This document shows, piece after piece, positions 56,115 to 64,000 of a stretch of DNA of 64,000 bases (its first letter is position 1; each line of letters opens with the position of its first letter). The position numbers and the translations under genes were made by a program. The notes under the pieces are model-generated. The model made no database searches. It had not been told where the DNA came from and saw nothing but the letters and a program-made list of their open reading frames with translations. The stretch is taken from the NCBI GenBank assembly GCA_037952775.1, contig JBANAY010000004.1, forward strand, positions 8,804,001 to 8,868,000. The letters run 5' to 3'. This DNA comes from Clonostachys chloroleuca. Its lineage: Eukaryota > Ascomycota > Sordariomycetes > Hypocreales > Bionectriaceae.

Positions 56115-59100
56115 ATGGCCACGTCCACTGCCTTTAATGCGGCAAACCATGGCCTCCAAATTGGAAACAACTCTGGCTCCATCACAGCCGAATTCCATGT
56201 GGCACGGGGTAAGTTCCGATGTGATTTCCTGGTTAATTAACAGATGGGAGGCTAAACGCTGTTTCTAGCGTACACAACTGAGGACATTGATCGAATCTCT
56301 CTGCACGCTCTGCGCTGCCCGGACTCGCTGGCCGTGAAGAATCGGCTGAAAGAGAGCAAGGACCGGTTGGTCCACCAGTCCATCCAGTGGATTCTCGAAG
56401 ATGCGCAGTACAAAGAGTGGGAAAATGGGGACGAAGTCGGCCTGCTCTGGATCAAGGGAGGCGCAGGGAAGGGCAAGACGATGTTGTCGATTGGGCTGAT
56501 CGAGCAGCTTGCCCGAGCGGCGCAGGAGGAGGATGACTCGACCGTTGTGATTTATTCGTTCTGCCAGAATGCCGACTACGAGCTCAATACGCTGGAAGCC
56601 ATTCTCAAGGGGTTGATCCTGCAGCTGGCGAACCAGCAACCGGAGCTGAAGGAGTCGCTGCGCCGCCGGTGGGACACCATACAGGAGGCCTTTACTGAGG
56701 ATGTTACCTCGTGGCGATCGCTGTGGAATATTCTTTTCGAGATGTTGGCCCGGTGCAAGTCCTCAAGGGTATACATGGTTGTTGACGCGCTTGATGAATG
56801 TGAGAATGACGACGTGGTCGACTTTCTCAAGTCCATCGTGCGAAAGGGGCTCGATCATCCGGGAAAGATCAAGTGGCTGTTGACAAGCCGGCCATGGGAC
56901 GGGGCAGAGCGGGTCCTGCTAGCTGGTCCAGACCAGGTGCAGATCAATCTGGATGGGGAATACAATTCCCAATCGGTTTCTGGGGCTGTGGCCGCTTATA
57001 TCGTTTCCAAAGTGGAGCAGCTTAGTCGCCAGCACAGATATGGAGCGACTCTGAAGAGCGAAATAGAGACTGAGCTTACCGAAAGATCAGAGGAGACCTT
57101 CTTATGGGTAAGCTTGGTATGCAAGGCGCTCGAGAGTGTCTCCCGAGAGGACGCTCTGGCCACCGTTCAAAGCCTGCCCCCAGGATTGCATCCATTCTAT
57201 GACGGGGTATTGAGCCAGCTCAACCAAGGCGAGCCGACTGAAGTCCAAAAGTGTATGCGACTGCTCAAGGCCATGATGACGGTATACCGACCTTTGAAAG
57301 TGGAGGAAGTTGCTGGTGTGATCGGCCTGACCGATGAAGAGGAGACCATTAGAGCATTGGTCGACTGCTGTGCTTCGTTTATCCGGTTGCGTGAAGACCA
57401 CATCGAGTTTGTCCATCAGTCAGCGCGAGACTACTTGGCCGGAGAGAATGGGCTGGCTATACTCGACTCCCATGGAAGCTTCGGACATGAAGAAATTGTC
57501 CTCGCCTGCATGTCTTATCTGTCAAAATGTCTCAAGCCCAACCTTGTCGACCTGCCGCGGCCAGATGCCACGAGAGGCTCTTTGGAAGTTTCAGAGAATG
57601 GACCAAATGAACCGAGGAATGGCATACTGTCTCGAGTAGACTATGCAGCCATGTTTTGGGTGTCACATCTCAAGAACACAAGCAAGGACAGCGACAAGAG
57701 CCAAGTTGGCGTCTTCCTACACAATAAATTGTTAGAATGGCTAGAATGTCTGAGTCTGTTGGACAGGCTGCTAACTGCGATTGACGCGTTGAGAGCACTG
57801 GAAGAAATATTGAAAGTAGGCTCGTGATGACTTCGCTTACGTTTACGTCTTTACTGATCAAGTGGACACAGGATGACGGTCAAGCTCTAGCATTTGTGCA
57901 GGATGCTATGCGGTTTTTAATGCGACATTACCACACCGTGTCACACTGGCCACTGCAAATCTACAGCTCTGCCCTCGTCTTCAGTCCCGAATCCAGTCTT
58001 GTCAGAGGAGAAAACCTCGACAAAGTGCCTGTATGGCTGGAAAGAGCCCCGCCCATGGAGGAGGGGTGGACGCCTCTGATACAGACTCTAACAGGCCACG
58101 AGGAAACTGTCGAAGTTATCACATTTTCGCCCGACGGTAGGCAGATAGCATCAGGCGATGGGGATGGCGTAATTAAGATCTGGGATACTGTTACAGGGAG
58201 CCTCCAGCAGACACTAGAAGAGCGGTGGTGCGACACAGATATGACGCTTCCCCCAGATACCCGGCTCCAGTGGTGTGTCACAGCCATGGCGTTCCTCCCA
58301 GATAGCAGGCTCCTACTGTCAGGCAGTAGTGAGGGCTCTCTCAAACTATGGGATACCACTACGGGCGAGCGTCAGAAATGGATCAGCTTGAGGGGACCAG
58401 ACGACCGCGATGGAGGGCCCCCTAGCCCCTACGCCCTGGCTTTCTCGGCAGATTGCAGGCAGCTCGCGGCCGTTGGTGTTGGCCTTGACGAGAATAGCTA
58501 TATCATGCTTTTCGACGCAACTACTGGAGACCGCCAGAAGATACTTCAAGATCATCCACACAGGCCCCTGGCCATGGCCTTTTCACTGGACAACACGCAG
58601 CTTGTAGCAAGCTATCTTGACGGCACAATCCGGATTTGGGATCCGACCACAGGCGGCATCCAGAAAACGTTAGTCGGCCACAAAGACAGGATTTGGAATG
58701 TGGTCTCTTCGCCGGATAGCACGCGGATTGTATCAGCCTGCCATGAGACGGTGAATTTCTGGGATGCGGCAACGGGTGATCTCCAGCTGACAGCCACGTA
58801 CCCTAATGCGCGGGCAGTCGCTTTTTCACCCGATGGGAAACAGTGTGCAGTATGCTTTACTCATGACATGATCATCTGGGATACTGAAAGCAAAGCTCAA
58901 AAGACCATAGCATTCCGGTCAGCAGCCGTAGTTATGTCCATGGCCTGGTCACCAAACGGCAAGGAGGTCGTTACAGGCTCTTCGGACAACATCGTCAGGC
59001 GCTGGGGCATTACACTAGGTGACACTTTGCACGCTATCGGCCACTCAGCCAGGGTTGAAGCTGCGGCAATCTCACCAGACGGCAAGGTGATTGCATCTGG

Positions 59101-60226
59101 CTCTGCTGACAAGACTGTGAAGCTTTGGGATCCTGCAAAGGGCGATCTCGCACAAACCCTAACTGGCCACCAAAAGGGAGTCTTTGTTGTGCGCTTTTCA
59201 TCAGACAACAAGCAGCTCGCCTCGTGCTCTGACGAGGCAGTCCACCTCTGGGATGGTGCCATAGGCGACCCGCAACGCTCACTCAAGAGCGACGACGATT
59301 TTAGCACCATCGCCTTCTCACCTGACAGCCAGCTCATCGCAACAGGCCACAAGCACGGAAGAATTCGTCTCTGGGACCCTGCCACTGGTGACATCAAGAT
59401 GACACTGGCAGGCCACGTCAACAAATTAGTGTCCCTGGCGGGGTGGGAGAACGAGTGGGATCAAATGAGTGTCACCATTTTGGCCTTTTCACCTAGTGGC
59501 AAGCTCATGGCGTCAGCCTCTGAGGATGGAACATTTAAGCTGTGGGATCCGCAGACGGGAGACCTGCTAAAGACACTAGAATGCAGATACGAGAGCATGA
59601 TTACGGCGGCCACGGTGGCCCTTACGACAGGGACCCATAGAGACGCGACCGTTTTCGCAGTGGACTTTTCACCAGATGGCCAGCACATCGCGGCGGTCTG
59701 CGATGATCAGACCATCAAGGCCTGGAACATCAAAAAATCGCTCAAGGCCTCCAAGTTCTTGGGGCGCGCTGTCGGGAGCCATATCAAGTCGTCCCGACCC
59801 TGGAAGGAGATTCAGACGGCAGAGCAGGCGTATGATGTTCATTTCACAGCAGACAGCCGATACCTTGAAACAGACATCGGGAAAATCGCACTTGAGATCA
59901 CCACCGCTTCAGAGGAAGGGGGAATCAACTACCAGTGCAGTCAGATTCGGATTCATTGCAGAATCTCTATGTCAGAGATGGGTGGATACGCTATGGAACC
60001 ATGCCCTTTCTTCGGCTCTTGCCCGACTTCCAAGTTAATTGTTGGGATGCAAACGGTAATCAAGTGGTCGTTGGATTCACCACGGGTCTTGTCTTATGCT
60101 TCGACATTGATCGACGTGGTTTACATCAGTACTGGGAACACTTCAGCTCCGATGGTACTACTCGCCCAGCAGCGGATTAGTTACGTGGGTCTCTTGTTTT
60201 GTAGCAGCCTTGGGGTATTTGTATGA
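56115..60226 (+). CDS. NACHT-WD40 NLR with N-terminal PP-type amyloid motif
   Basis: Exons 56115-56208, 56269-57815 and 57863 onward (introns of 60 and 47 nt, both good). Residues 7-24 hold F-N-A-A-N-H-G-L-Q-I-G-N-N-S-G, core N11-N19, matching the two neighbours. The NACHT domain follows, with Walker A G-G-A-G-K-G-K-T (95-102), Walker B V-Y-M-V-V-D-A-L-D-E-C-E (about 199-210) and L-L-T-S-R-P. From about residue 640 there are about 12 diverged WD40 units (x-L-W-D ends), not recently duplicated. Near 59930 the frame shifts by one: the family's normal C-terminus (S-D-S-L-Q...F-D-I-D-R-R) lies in the next frame up to 60180, while the current frame runs on to 60226. The start at 56115 puts the motif at the very N-terminus. 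Confidence 0.88.
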
Positions 60227-60688
60227 ACCAATTTCCGTCAGTCATTCCACCGCCGCCCTCGAACTTGTTGCCTCTACACCTTATCGATGTCGAAAATATT
60301 CCATCTATTCTGGAGAAAGTATTGACAAATCCTGAACTACCCGTTGGTCAGAATTTACTGAAGAGGGATATATTTTCTCTAAAGAAGTTTTCTAGCTTCA
60401 TCAATTTCTACGAGTAAATATACATTTCTAGTATTTCTTTACTTAAACTCATGAATTGTTAGGTACGTACGACCGGAAGATTGCTACCGAGGGTTTGCAT
60501 ACCTTGAGCTGAACGCAATATTCATCAGACAAGAGAAGAGACTTTTTAGACTCACTGTCTTTATTGTCATAACTACCGCTTTATTAACTTACGTGGGTAG
60601 CAGAGTATTCAATAGCTGGGAAGCAGGTGTTAGTCTTGGGGCACTATATACGTCTTTGATAACCTTATGGGTAATGATACGTGAGTGA
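60223..60688 (+). CDS. Small two-helix membrane protein directly downstream of the NLR
   Basis: Exons 60223-60413 and 60463-60688 with a 49-nt intron (GTAAAT...TTAG), 138 residues. The N-terminal half is Pro/Leu-rich and soluble. A Y-x-x-Y-R-G-F-A-Y-L-E region precedes two hydrophobic helices (about residues 95-114 and 118-136). The start ATG is 43 bp after the NLR's ancestral stop at 60180 and overlaps its current stop. No family is recognised. It could be an independent gene or a cluster component, and the coherent splice model is the main support. Confidence 0.5.
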
Positions 60689-61874
60689 CATCTGTCGTGG
60701 TTGAAATGCCACATACTGTCCACTTCTGCGTCTCCTTATGAGCGCTACTGTTTGAAGAGAAACTGTCTTTACCATACTTTCATAACTTTACATGGACCAC
60801 GTGGTACCCTAAATTTATGAAAGTTATCCGTCACAATATGTATTTCTGCACACCGTACATAGTCTAGCCAAGCCTTTACAATAACCCATCCTCTCCTAGT
60901 GCTGGAGTATAGTCGTTCCCACCCGATAGGTTCGAGTAATATGCTACTAATGTATATTATATTTGCGTGGTTGTCTGAATCGAGTGTAAGTTAGAAGAGG
61001 GGGAAGCTGCCCCCCCTACCTTTCGCCCGCTAGTTAGTCCGGAGCGGCTATAGCTAATTAGAGTGAAAGAAAACGACGCTATAATTATATAGCCTTATAA
61101 AAAAGTAAGGTTACTTTTTTAAGTTAGCTTTATAAACTTCTCCTCTTTCTTATTTAATAATTAATTTAAAATCCTCGAATTTTGTTTTTTTATACCTCTC
61201 TATAATAAATTAGAGCTCGTATAACTTACGGGAGGTCTAAAGTAGTAAGATCTCGCCGCGGCAGGCCGAGAAGAAACTAGGGAACCCCGCGCTTAATAAT
61301 CCGGAAGTAATATAGAGTTCTAGGTCCGCCTATATATTATGTCAAGGACGTTCAGTCGGAGGGTAGGACAGTGGGCACGTAAACAGGTCGGAACGGTTCT
61401 ATTGCTACGGATAGGCACTCCTCAGGCAGGACAGGCTCTATGTATAAGACGTAGCTCAAAGCGCTACATTGAGGATCTCCTGGAGATCCTCGCTAAATAC
61501 GCGGTGCGCCGCGTGAGCAAGTGACAGCAGATGCAGGGTAGCACCTACTCTCGGTCTCGGTCTAGTCTAGCTGTGACAACTTTATGATATCATAACTGAT
61601 AATCAACTAACGTGGTTGATAAGCAAGCTGGCCAGCATACTGTACAGCTAAAAATAGCCTACCCTATATTAGTGAAAGGAACGAGTGCACAGATTAAAAA
61701 TAGATAAACAAGAGGCTGGTTTACTGTATGAATGTGCACGGATAAAAATTGTGGATATTATCCGTGCCCGAGTGGAAATTTGAATCAATCAGCCACTCGG
61801 CCCAGCAGTAAGCGATATTGCAGTAATGCACTGCCCGAAAAATCACATTTACGACACAAGCTAATAACCTTGCT
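60689..61874. other. AT-rich decayed region
   Basis: 61000-61340 is rich in TA and TTA with islands of GC (for example gtccggagcggc), the look of a RIP-mutated repeat. No terminal repeats were found. A short inverted repeat gaggatctcctggagatcctc lies at about 61470. Confidence 0.4.
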
Positions 61875-62045
61875 TAATCCACTTTACAACATAGGGCTCT
61901 AATATCTCTTTCTTATACACCTCTTGGGTTATCTTGCTATTACTATTGCCAGAGTTATACCAGACTAGCAGGCTCTTAAAGTTATAGCCAATAGCTCTCC
62001 AGCTATGTAGCTGCTTGAGATCCTTATCCATAGGCTACTTCCGCT
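61875..62045 (-). pseudogene. Tc1/mariner transposase fragment
   Basis: The minus-strand frame reads S-W-R-A-I-G-Y-N-F-K-S-L-L-V-W-Y-N-S-G-N, then I-T-Q-E-V-Y-K-K-E-I-L-E-P-Y-V, a degraded version of the (V/M)-W-G-A-F...Y...I-L-E-P-x-V segment of Tc1-type transposases. A stop follows. Confidence 0.55.
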
Positions 62046-62714
62046 CCTGAAGGTTTAAGGGATCCATTCGAGAGCCCTTCTTCCTTGCAATACGGACGAC
62101 AGCTAGATTAGAATCAGAAGCGAGATTTTAGCTCACAACATTTGCTGTGCATCTCATGAAAAGCCACATACACTAGTTTGACTGCAAAATGACAGATGGG
62201 TCTAGAACTGGTACATGAGTTCTAGGGGTTGGTCAGAAGGATTCAATAAGAGACATAAGGAGAAATGCCTCTCCGACCTTGCTACCATCTTGACCAAGAG
62301 GGAGAAGCTTCACCACCAGGGCGCCATACCTTAGGTGTTCCGCCTCTCGCCGGCTGTCGCTACGAATTTCTATGACAAACTGCCGAGGAGTTGCTACATG
62401 CAGACCGTTACTAGTCGAAACCTTAATAGCTAGTAGAAAGAAAACGGTGACCTGCCACCATTATCTCACTGCGGCACTTTAAACTTCTCAACAAAAATTT
62501 TTTCCCTTTGAACACAGAAATCGAATGCCCAGTCATTCTATTTACGTTCTTTCCAGATATTTGGGTTGGAAAGGATCTTCATACACGTAGTAAGTTACCG
62601 TTCATACACACATATACCAACGACTTATCAGTGTTTAACATACACAGAGCTCTTGAAAACCATGATATTTCTTCTTTCTTGACTTCCCCCAGGTATGAAG
62701 TCGTTGGGTGTAAC
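62046..62714. other. Intergenic
   Basis: The last 200 bases are open in frame with the membrane protein gene but look like its 5' leader. Confidence 0.4.
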
Positions 62715-63848
62715 ATGACCCCTGATGAATCCGGCGAGAGCCCAAACTCGCCGAGCAGTCTCACCAACAAATTTCTCCTCGTCGCGTTTGTCTCCGTCGC
62801 TCTCTACAATGTTCTCGAGCTCACCTTTATGGTCTTTTCCACTTTCAAAAAGCGTAGCGGTCTGTATTTCTGGAGTTTCTGCATCGCCATCTGGGGCATC
62901 CCACCTTATTCAATTGGATTTCTCCTCAAAGGCATCGGCGCCAACCCAAATGCTACCTACGCATATGTGACTCTGATCGTCATCGGTTGGTGCAGCACCG
63001 TCACTGGCCAGTCCGTTGTTCTGTACTCGCGCCTCCATCTCGTGGATCGAGAAAAGAAGCACCTTCGCTTTATCCTCGCAATGATAGTTTTCAACGCCGT
63101 CACTCTCCACTCCGTCACAACTGTCATGGTGTTCGGCTCGAACTCGCCAACTTATTCAGATCGCTTCGTTACACCTTACTCTATTGTCGAGAAGACTCAA
63201 GTTACCATATTTTTCTTCCAGGAGCTCATCATCTCGATGCTTTACATTTTTGCTACTGTCAATCTGTTCCGTGGCTCTATTATTCACGCAAAGTCGAATC
63301 GCGCTCGTACCCTTAGGCATCTCATAGTGGTCAATATTGTGGTCATCCTTCTTGATATTACTATTCTCGGGCTTGAATACGCCAATCTATACCAGCTCCA
63401 AACTGCATACAAGGGCATGGCTTACTCTATCAAACTCAAACTTGAATTCAATATCCTCAACGAACTCGTCAAACTCACCAGGTCACACTCTGATTCTGCT
63501 GCTGTTGATCTGAACGACTACGTCTTCGATGGTAGACATCAAAACTCCACACGAAGGGGATCGTCAAGACAGTCAGGAATTTCTCCCACGACCCTTTCTT
63601 CAAGACAGACTGAGAGTCGTAGGGCGACAATTTCGAATCAAAGGATAGAAGAGGAGGATGGACTGGAGGTTGAGCCGGCGAGTTCTGCCCATGTTCCTGA
63701 TAAGTCGGCAATCCGGTATCGCCGCGAGGAGAGGATATGGGTGACGCAGACGATTGACGTTGACTTTGGCGATGCCCGTGACGCAGAGGCAGATATACCT
63801 CCAGATCAAGAGCTGAACCAACCATCCAATCCCAAAGACCCTAGTTGA
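62715..63848 (+). CDS. Seven-transmembrane fungal integral membrane protein
   Basis: 377 residues from ATG 62715, intronless. An in-frame upstream extension to 62508 lacks protein character and is taken as leader. Seven hydrophobic helices lie between residues about 18 and 250, with G-I-P-P-Y and S-R-L-H-L-V as conserved loops. Y-S-I-K-L-K-L-E-F-x-I-L-N-x-L follows the last helix. A Ser/Arg-rich and acidic cytoplasmic tail of about 125 residues completes it. This pattern is common to a fungal receptor-like family without known ligand. Confidence 0.82.
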   Translation: MTPDESGESPNSPSSLTNKFLLVAFVSVALYNVLELTFMVFSTFKKRSGLYFWSFCIAIWGIPPYSIGFLLKGIGANPNATYAYVTLIVIGWCSTVTGQSVVLYSRLHLVDREKKHLRFILAMIVFNAVTLHSVTTVMVFGSNSPTYSDRFVTPYSIVEKTQVTIFFFQELIISMLYIFATVNLFRGSIIHAKSNRARTLRHLIVVNIVVILLDITILGLEYANLYQLQTAYKGMAYSIKLKLEFNILNELVKLTRSHSDSAAVDLNDYVFDGRHQNSTRRGSSRQSGISPTTLSSRQTESRRATISNQRIEEEDGLEVEPASSAHVPDKSAIRYRREERIWVTQTIDVDFGDARDAEADIPPDQELNQPSNPKDPS

Positions 63849-64000
63849 GGCTGATGCAACAAAGCTATGAGTTCCTACCGTTATTGAGTATATCAAGGAC
63901 TGATACTTGTACGTGGGGCTGGCTCTTACTAGTCGGAATGGGCAAATATGGGGATCACTTAGCTGTCGGAATGGGCTTAGTTCGCTGCTCGTCTTGTCTT

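Noticed and set aside
57961..59690. Long minus-strand frames with internal repeats opposite the WD40 region
   Set aside because: They are periodic antisense shadows of the WD40 repeats.
61339..61524. 61-codon plus-strand frame
   Set aside because: It lies in RIP-like decayed sequence and spans a short inverted repeat. There is no protein character.

Overview
The window looks like an accessory, repeat-rich stretch of a filamentous ascomycete genome (Pezizomycotina, probably Eurotiales such as Aspergillus or Penicillium). The reasons are short GT-AG introns (about 47-100 nt) with CTAAC/CTGAC-type branch points, fungus-specific families (NACHT-WD40 NLR, Goodbye domain, SesB-like lipase, fungal 7TM proteins), several dead transposons, and stops and LTR differences of the TG>TA (CA>TA) type that repeat-induced point mutation (RIP) leaves. 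No rRNA, tRNA or CRISPR was recognised.

Layout. 0-4.3 kb: a poorly understood multi-exon gene, low-complexity satellites and a decayed gene. 4.3-10.5 kb: a Ty1/copia retrotransposon with near-identical 123-bp LTRs, a half-tRNA-type primer site, an extra SANT/Myb ORF upstream of gag, and a pol killed by stops and frameshifts. 11.3-12.9 kb: a broken pogo/Fot1 transposase. 13.7-14.6 kb: minisatellites. 14.7-17.3 kb: a frameshifted coiled-coil/nuclease-like/protein-kinase-like gene. 18.6-21 kb: a NACHT-ankyrin relic abutting a 5'-truncated zinc metallopeptidase gene. 21.2-23.1 kb: a secreted LRR-like protein and a small broken gene. 24.4-27.1 kb: a frameshifted PIF1-type (Helitron-like) helicase. 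28-31.6 kb: a GRF zinc-finger protein, transposon and kinase-family remnants, and a three-exon gene. 32.7-45.8 kb: the most ordinary genes, namely two membrane or AAA-ATPase genes (one BCS1-like), a C2H2 regulator flanked by two tiny cysteine-pair microproteins, two phosphotransferase (APH-like) genes and small unknown genes, interrupted by a 590-bp foldback element. 45.8-51 kb: mostly empty, with a decayed rhodopsin-like gene.

The central system is at 51.0-60.2 kb. Three neighbouring genes share one short motif of the form N-x-G-hydrophobic-Q-hydrophobic-G-x-N. It sits at the C-terminus of a Goodbye-domain protein, at the C-terminus of a SesB-like alpha/beta-hydrolase, and at the N-terminus of a NACHT-WD40 NLR. 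This is the architecture of fungal amyloid-signalling (prion-like) cell-death clusters, such as HELLP/SBP/PNT1 of Chaetomium and sesA/sesB/het-eN of Nectria. The motif core resembles the RHIM of animal necroptosis proteins. Here the usual HeLo-like membrane killer appears to be replaced by a Goodbye-domain protein, and the hydrolase has Cys where the catalytic Ser is expected. A MITE lies 3 bp after the hydrolase stop codon, and a small two-helix membrane protein gene starts directly after the NLR. Working model (inference): the NLR senses a ligand through its WD40 propeller, oligomerises, templates amyloid folding of the motif, and recruits both partners.

Many genes are interrupted by single-base frame breaks, several at homopolymers. 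Some may be assembly errors rather than real lesions.
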